A stretch of 64,000 nucleotides of DNA from Clostridiaceae bacterium (GTDB taxonomy: Bacteria > Bacillota > Clostridia > Lachnospirales > Lachnospiraceae), in assembly GCA_009911065.1 (NCBI GenBank), contig QXWR01000024.1, forward strand, positions 1 to 64,000. The letters run 5' to 3'. Position 1 is the first letter of the stretch. Each line of letters begins with the position of its first letter. The translations under genes and the position numbers were made by a program. Below the pieces are notes generated by a model that did no database searches, was not told where the DNA came from, and saw nothing but the letters and a program-made list of their open reading frames with translations. This document shows positions 34,503 to 43,148 of the stretch, one piece after another.

Positions 34503-35729
34503 ATGGGGAAAGAAAAAAAGAAAAAAGTATGGTTGTTGCCAACAATCTGTATTCTTGGGAGTTTTTTATTGTATGGAATACTTCTTATAAGCAAAAAAGG
34601 CGGGGATGAAGTATCGGCTCAAGGGCGGATTTACAGAGAAAAGTGGGGAGGGGAGGCAAAAGATTATCCCATATGGGTGGAAGGTTTGGAAGAGGAACGG
34701 ATTTCTGTGACAGTGACTGTAGGACCCAGGGTTCATTCCAAAGAAGAAGCAGACGAGGCGTTTCAGGCTATTATGGATACCATGGAGGTTCGCATCCGGG
34801 GAGAAAATCCTTCTTTAATGGAAGTTCAAACGGATTTGGTTTTGCCAACCCTGTCAGATGAAGGAATCCGATTAAAATGGTATTCTTCGGATTCTAACAT
34901 GATTAATGCATCGGGAAAACTTATGGGAGAGGTAGAAAAAGAACAGGATGTTATTTTATCCGTGGAATTGTCTGCGGGGGATTACCGGCAAAACTATGAA
35001 ATCCCAATTCGGATACTTCCACCGGAAAGAAGCCAAAAAGAAAAACAGTTAAAGGAATTTTTGAAAGAATTAAACAGGCAGGATACAGAACAAAATACCA
35101 GACCCTGGCTGGAATTGCCGAAAAATTTTAATGGAAAAGAGTTAAGATATCAATTCCAAAAAGAAGATGATTCTAAATCCATTCTGTTAATTGGAGTGGT
35201 GTTGGCGGTTCTTCTAGTTATGAGGGAAAAAAGTGAGGTGAAACAAAATAATCAAAAACGGGAGCGGGAACTGTTGTTAGATTATGCAGATGTTCTGTCA
35301 AAGATTATGGTTCTTACAGGGGCGGGGCTTACGGTGCGCAATTCCTGGGAACGGATGGTTATGGATTACCAGGAAGCATTGGAACAGAAGAAAAAGAAGC
35401 CAAGAGCTGCTTATGAAGAAATGAGAAGAACGTATTACCAGATGAAAAGCGGCATGGCAGAAGGGGAAGCTTACCAGGAATTTGGCAGAAGATGTAAGCT
35501 GCAGCCTTATTTGAAGCTTAGCGGGCTGTTGGAACAGAACCGAAAGTCAGGAACCAAAAACATGCGGGGGATTTTACAGGCGGAGATGGCAGATGCATTA
35601 GAACAAAGAAAAAATCTGGCCCGTCGGCTGGGTGAAGAAGCAGGAACCCGGCTGCTGCTTCCCTTGTTTATGCTGTTGGGTATCGTTATGGTTATGATTA
35701 TGGTTCCGGCTATGATGACTATGGGTTAA
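34503..35729 (+). CDS. tadC: TadC-like platform protein with extracytoplasmic beta-rich insert
   Basis: A 408-residue second T2SF protein. The C-terminal part has the family pattern (LLLDYADVLSKIMVLTGAGLTVRNSWERMV; YLKLSGLLEQNRKSGTKNM; LLLPLFMLLGIVMVMIMVPAMM). Between the first membrane segment (about residues 9-28) and the next (about 222-238) lies an outside region of nearly 190 residues. It has features of an atrophied Ig-like domain (LKWYSSDSNMINASGKLMGEV), unlike standard TadC proteins. I chose ATG 34503 to avoid overlap with tadB; the frame opens at 34464. Function of the insert is unknown. Confidence 0.78.
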   Translation: MGKEKKKKVWLLPTICILGSFLLYGILLISKKGGDEVSAQGRIYREKWGGEAKDYPIWVEGLEEERISVTVTVGPRVHSKEEADEAFQAIMDTMEVRIRGENPSLMEVQTDLVLPTLSDEGIRLKWYSSDSNMINASGKLMGEVEKEQDVILSVELSAGDYRQNYEIPIRILPPERSQKEKQLKEFLKELNRQDTEQNTRPWLELPKNFNGKELRYQFQKEDDSKSILLIGVVLAVLLVMREKSEVKQNNQKRERELLLDYADVLSKIMVLTGAGLTVRNSWERMVMDYQEALEQKKKKPRAAYEEMRRTYYQMKSGMAEGEAYQEFGRRCKLQPYLKLSGLLEQNRKSGTKNMRGILQAEMADALEQRKNLARRLGEEAGTRLLLPLFMLLGIVMVMIMVPAMMTMG

Positions 35730-35781
35730 AAGGAAAATAAAAAAGAACAAAACAGGAAAAACAATCAGGAGGATTATAATA

Positions 35782-35964
35782 ATGAGAAATCAAATGAGAG
35801 AAGTAATGGATTTTTTACAGGAAGAAGACGGAGTGGGAGTAATTGAGGTAGTGTTGATTCTGGTGGTTCTGATTGGGCTGGTAATTGTTTTTAAAGGTCA
35901 GATCAATAAACTTTTAGAGGATATATTTAAGCAGATTAACAGTCAGTCAAAAGAAGTATATTAA
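35782..35964 (+). CDS. flp: Flp-type type IVb pilin subunit
   Basis: A 60-residue prepilin, the main subunit of the pilus. A charged leader of about 17 residues ends in EEDG, the expected cleavage point, and is followed by VGVIEVVLILVVLIGLVIVFK, a hydrophobic helix with glutamate at mature position 5. The tail is short, as in Flp1-like pilins of Gram-positives. AGGAGG precedes the ATG. Two prepilin peptidases are encoded on either side, one of which must process it. Confidence 0.88.
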   Translation: MRNQMREVMDFLQEEDGVGVIEVVLILVVLIGLVIVFKGQINKLLEDIFKQINSQSKEVY

Positions 35965-36027
35965 AAGGTGACAATGTGAGTAATCCACTACATAGACAAA
36001 AGGGTGCAGAAAGGGGACAGGGCAAAT

Positions 36028-37992
36028 ATGAGAGAAATGAAAGGTCAGGTTACGATCTTTATCAGTATGGTGATGATGTGTATATTTGCACTGTTCTGCG
36101 GTCTTTTGGAGTCTGCGCGGACTGCAGGGAGTAGATGGTATTTACAGACCATCGTCTCATCTTCCCTGGATTCCGTATTCAGTCAGTATCATCGCCAGTT
36201 ATGGGATTCTTACCGTCTTCTGTTTGCAGAATATGAGACAGAAGAGGAGCTGGAAGCGGATTTCGCGGGATTTCTCCAGCCTTATCTGGATGAAAGCGGC
36301 TGGTATCCGGCAGAACTGGAAAAGGTAACTGTGGAAGAATGGCTGAAGGCAACAGACGATTATGGTATATATCTGGAAAAAGAGATATTGGATTATATGA
36401 AATATGGAATTTGGGAAATGGATTTTAAGATAGAGGATATTAACGGACTTTGGGAGAACACAAAGGAAGCGGGAGCGGTTAAAGAAATTGCTGAAACTTA
36501 CCGGGAACATGCAAAGGATGCATTGAAACTGGAAAAAGCCCTGGAATCCATCAGCGAAAGCCAGAAAAAACAAATGGAGAAAAAACAGAAATGTCTTTCC
36601 TGCTTAAAAAACTATAATGGTTTTGGATTTCAGAGAGCAGCAAAAGAATTGATTCGGGAGTTGAAGCGGATGCCTGGTTTAGTGAATGAATATGAAAAAC
36701 AGGCAGACAGGTTGGCTAAAAAGCTGGGAGAAAGCAGACAGGTTTTCAATGAAGAAAAAGAAAACTGTACCAGTCCGGTGAATGATCAGTTAGAACGAGA
36801 AGTAGAACAGTTTGAGTCTTATATAAGTCAGGATGGACAGCGCAGAAAAGAAATGAAAGAGCTGGAAACAAGGTCTTATGAACAGATCCAACACATAGAG
36901 GAGGTGATGGAAGAGGCAGAGGAGGTGGAACGTATTATTGATGAATGGGAAGACGATGAGGACGATGACGGACCTGATTTAAGGGCATTGTGGTCTCCGG
37001 TAATTTACCATTTTGAACAGTTGGAGATTCGTTCCATCTCCTTTTCTCATGGGGTAAAAGATAAAAAGACAGAAGGATGGCTGAAACAGATTCAAAAAAT
37101 GTGTCAATCTAGTTTGCTGAATTTGGTGGTTCCAGATGGAGTGAACGTGTCAGACGGAATGATGGAGACAAAAGAGCTGCCGTCGGAAAGTGGTGACATG
37201 ACACCGAAAGCAAGAGGAATTTCTCTGACCGACCATTGGATTGTAAATGAATATTGTGGAAAATTTTTTCGAAGCTTTCCTACCAATGGCTTGGAAAAAT
37301 CAGAGTCTGAAGAAATTTCCTTTGAACCTGGAGTGAAAGGAGACGATGGGCTGGCCTATGAGCTGGAATATATGATTGGAGGAAAGAAACTAGATGAAGA
37401 AAATTTAACCAGTGTGGTCAGCCGTCTACTGACAATCCGGGAAGGATTAAATATGATTCATATATTATCAGACAGCAAGAAGAGACAGGAAGCACAAAAT
37501 CTGGCTTTTTTGATTACAGGAGTGGCAGGATTGACACCTTTGGTATTTCTCACTACATTTTTTATTATGTCCATATGGGCTTTGGGAGAGTCGATAATGG
37601 ATGTGCGCGGCCTTTTGGCAGGAAAAAAAGTGATGATATGGAAAAATGCAAAGAACTGGACGCTCACTTTGGATTCTCTTGTGACTATGGGGAGAGAGGG
37701 ACAGATTGGAACAGGAGGAGGTGATGAGGGATTTTCTTATGTATCCTGGTTGAAACTGCTTTTATTTATGGATGAGATTGTAAGTCAGGAGTATCGCATG
37801 ATGGATCTAATTCAGATGAATATCTGCCGAAAACAAAGCAGCTTTCGTATGCGCCGGGGAACTTATCAGATCAGATTAAAAAATCATCTGATTGGAAAAC
37901 ATGTATTCTTTTCCCTGGGATTCATGGAAAGGCAAACAGGAAATAATGATCATACCTATCCCATAGAAGTTGTAGGAGAACGAAAATATTAA
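36028..37992 (+). CDS. DUF5702-type Tad-locus surface protein
   Basis: A 654-residue protein starting with a TadE/G-like hydrophobic segment, QVTIFISMVMMCIFALFCGLLESART (residues 6-30). A long extracytoplasmic part follows that is strongly charged and helical, with coiled-coil-like stretches between about 150 and 320 (for example EQIQHIEEVMEEAEEVERIIDEWE). A second hydrophobic segment lies near residues 490-520 (FLITGVAGLTPLVFLTTFFIMSIWALGE). It resembles DUF5702 proteins that occur in Lachnospiraceae Tad loci; role unknown, perhaps a minor pilin-like scaffold. I chose ATG 36028 rather than GTG 36004. The stop overlaps the ATG of the next gene. Confidence 0.75.
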   Translation: MREMKGQVTIFISMVMMCIFALFCGLLESARTAGSRWYLQTIVSSSLDSVFSQYHRQLWDSYRLLFAEYETEEELEADFAGFLQPYLDESGWYPAELEKVTVEEWLKATDDYGIYLEKEILDYMKYGIWEMDFKIEDINGLWENTKEAGAVKEIAETYREHAKDALKLEKALESISESQKKQMEKKQKCLSCLKNYNGFGFQRAAKELIRELKRMPGLVNEYEKQADRLAKKLGESRQVFNEEKENCTSPVNDQLEREVEQFESYISQDGQRRKEMKELETRSYEQIQHIEEVMEEAEEVERIIDEWEDDEDDDGPDLRALWSPVIYHFEQLEIRSISFSHGVKDKKTEGWLKQIQKMCQSSLLNLVVPDGVNVSDGMMETKELPSESGDMTPKARGISLTDHWIVNEYCGKFFRSFPTNGLEKSESEEISFEPGVKGDDGLAYELEYMIGGKKLDEENLTSVVSRLLTIREGLNMIHILSDSKKRQEAQNLAFLITGVAGLTPLVFLTTFFIMSIWALGESIMDVRGLLAGKKVMIWKNAKNWTLTLDSLVTMGREGQIGTGGGDEGFSYVSWLKLLLFMDEIVSQEYRMMDLIQMNICRKQSSFRMRRGTYQIRLKNHLIGKHVFFSLGFMERQTGNNDHTYPIEVVGERKY

Positions 37993-38999
37993 TGAAAATC
38001 AATAAAATAGAAAGGAGGCGGACAGGAATGCCTTTTTCCATGACAGTCAATCATAAAAATCGTTTATTGAAACTGCAAAATCGCAGAATACCCAAAAAAA
38101 ATAGAAAGAAAAAAATCGTGACTCTCCAAGTACGAATTCCAAAAAATGACAGATTACAAATCAATCATAGCTGTCATTGGAAAAAGGTATTCCTGTCCGT
38201 CTCAGGTTCTTTCACATTAGAAGCCGTAATGTGTCTTACTCTATTTATTTTTGCAGCAGTTTGTCTGATTTTACCTATGAAGATTATGAATACAGAGCGA
38301 AAGCTTCAGGCGGCATTGGAGGAAATGGGAGAGGATTTCAGCCAGTATGCTTACTTGGAAAAGGAATTGAAAAAAGGAATAATGCCTGCCGGAGCAGGAG
38401 ATTTTGCCAAAGAATTTTGTAAATATTTTGTGTCCGGAGCAGCTACAGGATATGCTCAGGTGAAAATTATGGAACATGTGGATACTTTTTCTATGGAAAA
38501 AATTCATATGCTGCGTTCCCAGGTATTAGAAGATGGAGAAACCATAGATTTGATTGTGGATTACGAGATTCGTTTGCCATTTCCTGTATTGGGTCTTCCT
38601 GCTTTAAAACGGACGCTTCGCTGTAAGAGACGTGCCTGGATCGGAAAAGAAGGAAAGGATTATAAAGAAGGGGGAGGAACATCTGAAAATCAGAAAGACG
38701 TGATTGTTTATGTAGGAAAAAACAGCACCCGTTATCATAAAAGCCGCAGCTGTCATTATCTGTCTAACAATTTGACAGGAGTAGGGAAAGATCAGATCAA
38801 AGACCTGAGAAATGAAAGTGGAGGAAAATATTACCCTTGTGGTGTCTGTGGAAAAAACGGGGGAAGTATCGTTTATATCATGCCAAATGGAAACAGCTAT
38901 CATTCAGGAAAGAACTGTACTGCAATCGTGGCTTATGCAAGAGCTGTGAAATTGTCCGAGGTAGAGTATTTGGGAGCTTGTTCTTATTGTGGAAAATAG
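37992..38999 (+). CDS. TadE-like pseudopilin with duplicated Cys/His motifs
   Basis: A 335-residue protein. A basic N-terminal region of about 70 residues precedes SGSFTLEAVMCLTLFIFAAVCLI (around 72-95), the TadE-type pseudopilin helix with Glu at position 5. A middle domain of about 120 residues follows. The last 100 residues hold two similar units, each with a beta strand (VYVGKNSTRYHKSRSCHYL; VYIMPNGNSYHSGKNCTAI), then L..A/L...Y..C..C (YYPCGVCGK; LGACSYCGK). YHxxxxC plus CxxC suggests a small metal site per unit. I know this motif from the ends of extracellular nucleases and surface proteins; finding two behind a pseudopilin is unusual. Confidence 0.75.
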   Translation: MKINKIERRRTGMPFSMTVNHKNRLLKLQNRRIPKKNRKKKIVTLQVRIPKNDRLQINHSCHWKKVFLSVSGSFTLEAVMCLTLFIFAAVCLILPMKIMNTERKLQAALEEMGEDFSQYAYLEKELKKGIMPAGAGDFAKEFCKYFVSGAATGYAQVKIMEHVDTFSMEKIHMLRSQVLEDGETIDLIVDYEIRLPFPVLGLPALKRTLRCKRRAWIGKEGKDYKEGGGTSENQKDVIVYVGKNSTRYHKSRSCHYLSNNLTGVGKDQIKDLRNESGGKYYPCGVCGKNGGSIVYIMPNGNSYHSGKNCTAIVAYARAVKLSEVEYLGACSYCGK

Positions 39000-39008
39000 A
39001 GGGGTTGT

Positions 39009-39479
39009 ATGAGAGAACTTATAAGTGGTCCGATTTTGTTTATAGGATTTTTGCTGACAGCGGCAGTGCAGGACTTTCAAAGGAAAAAAGTGAAGCTTTG
39101 GGTATATGCTTTCTTTGGCGTTCTGGCGCTGGTTTTGGACGGATATTTGTGGATTATGCCAGATTACCATTTTTTATGGATCAATCATTTGGGAAGTTGT
39201 TGTCTTGGAGTCTGCCTTATTCTGGCAGGACGTTTTCTGGAAGGGGAAATCGGTATTGGAGATGGTTTGTTTTTTCTGATTAGCGGACTGATGTTAGATT
39301 TTTTTCAAAATCTGACGGTTCTGTGTATGGGAGTTGTGTTATGTGGATTGTATGGAATGGTTTTATTTGTGTGGAATCAAATTTACTGGAAAAAAGATGT
39401 GAGAAAATTAACCATACCTTTTTTACCTTTTGCTGTAATTCCAGGATTATGGATCACAGCAATGGAACTGTGGGGATAG
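39009..39479 (+). CDS. Second A24 prepilin peptidase
   Basis: A 156-residue membrane aspartic peptidase. The catalytic aspartates are in AAVQDFQRKKVKLW and the GxGD motif GEIGIGDGLFFLI. It has about five or six membrane segments. It lies 9 bases after the TadE-like gene and 11 before another one, so it is part of the same operon. Together with the peptidase at the operon's front this gives two prepilin peptidases for one pilus; this copy has a normal ATG start. One may process Flp and the other the TadE-type proteins, or they may be redundant. Confidence 0.88.
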   Translation: MRELISGPILFIGFLLTAAVQDFQRKKVKLWVYAFFGVLALVLDGYLWIMPDYHFLWINHLGSCCLGVCLILAGRFLEGEIGIGDGLFFLISGLMLDFFQNLTVLCMGVVLCGLYGMVLFVWNQIYWKKDVRKLTIPFLPFAVIPGLWITAMELWG

Positions 39480-39490
39480 GGAAATAAATT

Positions 39491-39781
39491 ATGATGATGA
39501 TAAAAGAAATAAGAGCCAGTTATACAGTGGAAGCGGCAGGTGTTATGGCTGTGGTATTTTTTGTTATGATGATATTGATAAATCAAGCATTTCATGTTCA
39601 TGGGGAAACGGTGGGGTGTTTTAGAGTTCATGAAGAGGTGGAATGGGAACGGCATAAAGCTTTGGATATGGATGAGGAGGAGATTACAAGGCAAGGGCAG
39701 GGAATGAGATGGAGTCTGGAGCTGACAGCGCCAATATTTCGGCCAGAGGAAGCTTTAAGAATGTGGAGTTTGCTGGAATGA
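39491..39781 (+). CDS. Short TadE-like pseudopilin
   Basis: A 96-residue protein with a basic leader, SYTVEAAGVMAVVFFVMMILINQAF (residues 10-34) as pseudopilin helix with Glu, and a short charged tail ending in PIFRPEEALRMWSLLE. The start is one of three consecutive ATG codons at 39491. It is much shorter than the other TadE-like protein in this operon and may cap or prime the pilus. Confidence 0.75.
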   Translation: MMMIKEIRASYTVEAAGVMAVVFFVMMILINQAFHVHGETVGCFRVHEEVEWERHKALDMDEEEITRQGQGMRWSLELTAPIFRPEEALRMWSLLE

Positions 39782-39824
39782 GAATGGGAAACTGTCTTAA
39801 TTGAAAAAGGAACAGGTTGTAAAT

Positions 39825-41003
39825 ATGAAAATCAGTTACCAAAGGGAATTTAAACACAATTATTTGATAATCGATACAACAGAACTTTTATGGCAGGGGT
39901 ATGAGTGTCATATGATGGCCCAAAATCAGATTGACGGTATTTTGCGGTTTCAGATTCGTCAGATGGATGATGGGGTCCGGTTTTACTATGAAATTACATC
40001 TAAACAGCCTTTGGCCAGAATATTGGAAAACCGAAGTATCCAGGCAGAGGAAATCTGGAAATTAATGATTGGAATTTTCGGAGTGTTGGAAAGAATGGAA
40101 GCCTTTTTATTGTCTGAAAGCAGTATTTTGTTAGAGCCAGAGTATTTGTACGTTAATTCAGATACATTTCGCGTCTGGTTGTGCTTAATTCCAGGATTAA
40201 AAAGGAAATTTCCGGAAGATTTTAGCAGATTTTTGGAGTATTTGCTGGAAAAGGTAGATCATCAGGATAAAGAAAGCGTAGTATTAGCCTATAGTTTGTA
40301 TCAGGAAACCCGAAAAGAAAATTATGGTATGGAAGATGTAATGAGGCTTTTACAGAGGGAAAAAGATAGTCAATTTTGCCAGGAAGAGGGAAAAGAGGAA
40401 GAGCAGGAAGATTGTAAAAGCAATCAACAGGAAAAAGAAATAGTTAGACAAAAGGAGTCAAGTCCATCTGGTTGGAAAATACTCTGGGAAAAATGGAAAC
40501 AACGCCTTTTTAAAAGGAATAAAAGAGAGAAGGAGATTGTACCGGTCCGGGTTCCGTGGGAGATGATGTTCCAGGAAGAAGAGTCCGCTTATGAGCCGGA
40601 AGTTTTTAAAAACCATCAACCGGAAGCAGCACCAAAGAAAGAAGGAAAAGAATTGATGTCAGCAGATATAAGTCAGGGTACGGTTTTGCTGGCAGATTTT
40701 TCTACAAAATCTCAACAGAGAGTATTAAGAGCATTGGATTCTATCGGAACAGATATTCCCATACCATATTATCCTTTTATTATTGGAAAACAGGAGAATC
40801 TGGTGGATTTTAAATTGGATAAGGAGACGGTCAGCCGTCTTCATCTAAAAATCGATCAGAAAGAAGAACGTTATTTTATACAAGATCTAAATTCCACCAA
40901 TGGCACAATGCTTTGCGGACGGCTTTTGGAAAATAATGAGGAGGCGGAACTTTTTACAGGAGATGAAATTTCCATAGCTGGATACCGATACCGATTTGAG
41001 TAA
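39825..41003 (+). CDS. FHA-domain protein of the Tad operon (DUF6382-like N-terminus)
   Basis: A 392-residue cytoplasmic protein. The N-terminal 170 residues (ISYQREFKHNYLIIDTTELLWQGYECHMM; LEPEYLYVNSDTFRVWLCLIPGL) match what I know as the DUF6382 region found with FHA domains in Lachnospiraceae. A charged middle follows. The C-terminal FHA domain (about 305-392) carries FIIGKQ, VSRLHLKI and NSTNGTML, all key phospho-threonine-binding positions. It should read out a Ser/Thr kinase signal to the pilus machine. No kinase gene is close by. I chose ATG 39825; a TTG at 39801 is in frame. Confidence 0.82.
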   Translation: MKISYQREFKHNYLIIDTTELLWQGYECHMMAQNQIDGILRFQIRQMDDGVRFYYEITSKQPLARILENRSIQAEEIWKLMIGIFGVLERMEAFLLSESSILLEPEYLYVNSDTFRVWLCLIPGLKRKFPEDFSRFLEYLLEKVDHQDKESVVLAYSLYQETRKENYGMEDVMRLLQREKDSQFCQEEGKEEEQEDCKSNQQEKEIVRQKESSPSGWKILWEKWKQRLFKRNKREKEIVPVRVPWEMMFQEEESAYEPEVFKNHQPEAAPKKEGKELMSADISQGTVLLADFSTKSQQRVLRALDSIGTDIPIPYYPFIIGKQENLVDFKLDKETVSRLHLKIDQKEERYFIQDLNSTNGTMLCGRLLENNEEAELFTGDEISIAGYRYRFE

Positions 41004-41028
41004 ATCTCCAATCGTGCCAACAGATTCC

Positions 41029-41057
41029 TTGAGTTTTTTGAAGGATTGTGATATAGT
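41029..41057 (+). promoter_or_regulatory. Promoter of metG-traX-tatD
   Basis: TTGAGT (41029-41034), 17 bases, TATAGT (41052-41057), giving a leader of about 60 bases ahead of metG. No T-box or S-box structure fits into this short leader. Confidence 0.6.
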
Positions 41058-41123
41058 TTCATTTAGTGTTTCAACTGGTTAAAAATTGGATTACGAAATG
41101 AAAGGTTAAGGAGGGATTGGCTT

Positions 41124-43148
41124 ATGTGTCAGGGAACAAACTGCAACTGCAAAAAGCCCTATTATATTACTACTGCGATTGCCTATACATCCGGGAAGCC
41201 GCATATCGGCAATACCTATGAGATTGTATTGGCAGACAGCATTGCCCGGTTTAAAAGGGAACAGGGTTATGATGTTCGGTTTCAGACAGGAACCGACGAA
41301 CATGGACAGAAAATTGAATTAAAGGCGAAGGCAGCGGGAGTGGCGCCCCAGGAGTTTGTAGATGGAGTAGCTTCTCAAATTCGGACAATATGGGATTTGA
41401 TGAATACTTCTTATGATAAATTCATCCGGACAACAGACCCGGATCATGAAGTTCAGGTTCAGAAAATATTTAAGAAACTTTATGATCAGGGAGATATTTA
41501 TAAAGGATATTATGAGGGATTGTACTGCACTCCCTGCGAATCTTTCTTTACAGAATCACAGTTGGTAGACGGCAAGTGTCCAGATTGCGGCAGGGAAGTT
41601 CAGCCAGCCAAGGAAGAAGCGTATTTCTTTAAGATGAGTAAATATGCGGATCGCTTGATTGAACACATTAATACTCACCCTGAGTTTATTCAGCCAGTGG
41701 CACGGAAAAATGAGATGATGAATAATTTCTTGTTGCCAGGGCTGCAGGATTTGTGTGTTTCCCGGACCTCTTTTACATGGAGTATTCCGGTAAGCTTTGA
41801 TCCCAGACACGTTACTTATGTGTGGTTGGACGCACTGACAAATTATATTACCGGATTGGGATATGATTGTGACGGCAATCATGGGGAATTGTATGGCAAG
41901 TACTGGCCGGCAGATCTTCATTTGATTGGAAAGGATATTATCCGGTTTCATACAATTTATTGGCCGATCTTTCTGATGGCTTTGGATATTCCTCTTCCAA
42001 AACAGATTTTTGGACATCCTTGGCTGTTGCTTGTGCAGGGAGCGAACACCGAGGGAGACGGAAAGATGAGCAAGTCAAAAGGGAACGTGCTATATGCAGA
42101 TACTCTGGTAGAATTTTTTGGAGTGGATGCAGTGCGTTATTTTGTTCTTCATGAAATGCCTTTTGACAATGACGGTGTGATTTCTTGGGAACTGATGATA
42201 GAACGGATTAATTCAGAATTGGCAAATGTGCTTGGCAATCTGGTAAAGAGAACCATTTCCATGACAAATCAGTATTTTGGCGGTCAGATTTGCAATAAGG
42301 GAGCAGGGGCAGAGGTAGATGAAGATCTAAAGCATGTAGTGTTGGAATCTGTAAAAAAAGTAAACGCTAAAATGGACGAACTGCGAGTGGCAGATGCCAT
42401 CAGTGAGATCTTTAATATTTTCCGCCGCTGTAATAAATATATTGATGAAACGATGCCTTGGGTACTGGCAAAAGAAGAGGAACAAAAAGACCGGCTTGCT
42501 ACAGTTTTATATAATCTGGTTGAATCCATTACCATTGGCGCTTCTCTGCTGGAATCCTTTATGCCGGAAACTTCCGCCAAGATTTTGGGACAGCTGAATA
42601 CATCAAAGCGTTCTCTGGATGAGATGGATGTTTTTGGCAAATATCCGTCTGGCAATCAGGTGACAGAAAAACCGGAGATTTTGTTTGCCCGTCTGGATAG
42701 TAAGGAAGTACTGAAAAAAGTGGAAGAAATGGATAAGGAAAAGGAGAAGACAGAGTCCAAAAATCATTCTGAAAAAGGCGATAAAGACAAAGAAGTTAGT
42801 GAGATAGAGATTGAGGCAAAACCAGAGATTACTTATGATGATTTTGCAAAGCTTCAATTTCAGGTAGGTGAGATTATTGCATGTGAGGAAGTAAAGAAAT
42901 CGAAAAAACTTCTTTGCTCTCAGGTAAAGATTGGAAATCAGGTAAGACAGATTGTTAGTGGAATTAAGGCACATTACAAACCAGAAGAGATGGTAGGCAA
43001 GAAAGTGATGGTAGTTGTAAACTTAAAGCCTGCCAAGCTGGCAGGAGTGATGTCAGAGGGAATGCTTCTGTGTGCAGAAGATGCGGAAGGTAATTTAAGT
43101 CTGATGGTGCCAGAGAAGAATATGCCGGCAGGAGCAGAGATTTGCTGA
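41124..43148 (+). CDS. metG: Methionyl-tRNA synthetase
   Basis: A 674-residue class I synthetase that charges tRNA-Met. Motifs: KPHIGNTYE (HIGH box), the zinc-binding insert CTPCESFF...CPDCGR, and KMSKSKGNV (KMSKS). A charged linker, EKEKTESKNHSEKGDKDKE (about residues 545-565), connects to a C-terminal tRNA-binding EMAP/Trbp111 domain (FAKLQFQVGEIIACEEVKKSKKLLCSQVKIG), which helps dimerise. Length fits the Firmicutes type. Its last seven bases overlap the start of the TraX-like gene. Confidence 0.97.
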   Translation: MCQGTNCNCKKPYYITTAIAYTSGKPHIGNTYEIVLADSIARFKREQGYDVRFQTGTDEHGQKIELKAKAAGVAPQEFVDGVASQIRTIWDLMNTSYDKFIRTTDPDHEVQVQKIFKKLYDQGDIYKGYYEGLYCTPCESFFTESQLVDGKCPDCGREVQPAKEEAYFFKMSKYADRLIEHINTHPEFIQPVARKNEMMNNFLLPGLQDLCVSRTSFTWSIPVSFDPRHVTYVWLDALTNYITGLGYDCDGNHGELYGKYWPADLHLIGKDIIRFHTIYWPIFLMALDIPLPKQIFGHPWLLLVQGANTEGDGKMSKSKGNVLYADTLVEFFGVDAVRYFVLHEMPFDNDGVISWELMIERINSELANVLGNLVKRTISMTNQYFGGQICNKGAGAEVDEDLKHVVLESVKKVNAKMDELRVADAISEIFNIFRRCNKYIDETMPWVLAKEEEQKDRLATVLYNLVESITIGASLLESFMPETSAKILGQLNTSKRSLDEMDVFGKYPSGNQVTEKPEILFARLDSKEVLKKVEEMDKEKEKTESKNHSEKGDKDKEVSEIEIEAKPEITYDDFAKLQFQVGEIIACEEVKKSKKLLCSQVKIGNQVRQIVSGIKAHYKPEEMVGKKVMVVVNLKPAKLAGVMSEGMLLCAEDAEGNLSLMVPEKNMPAGAEIC

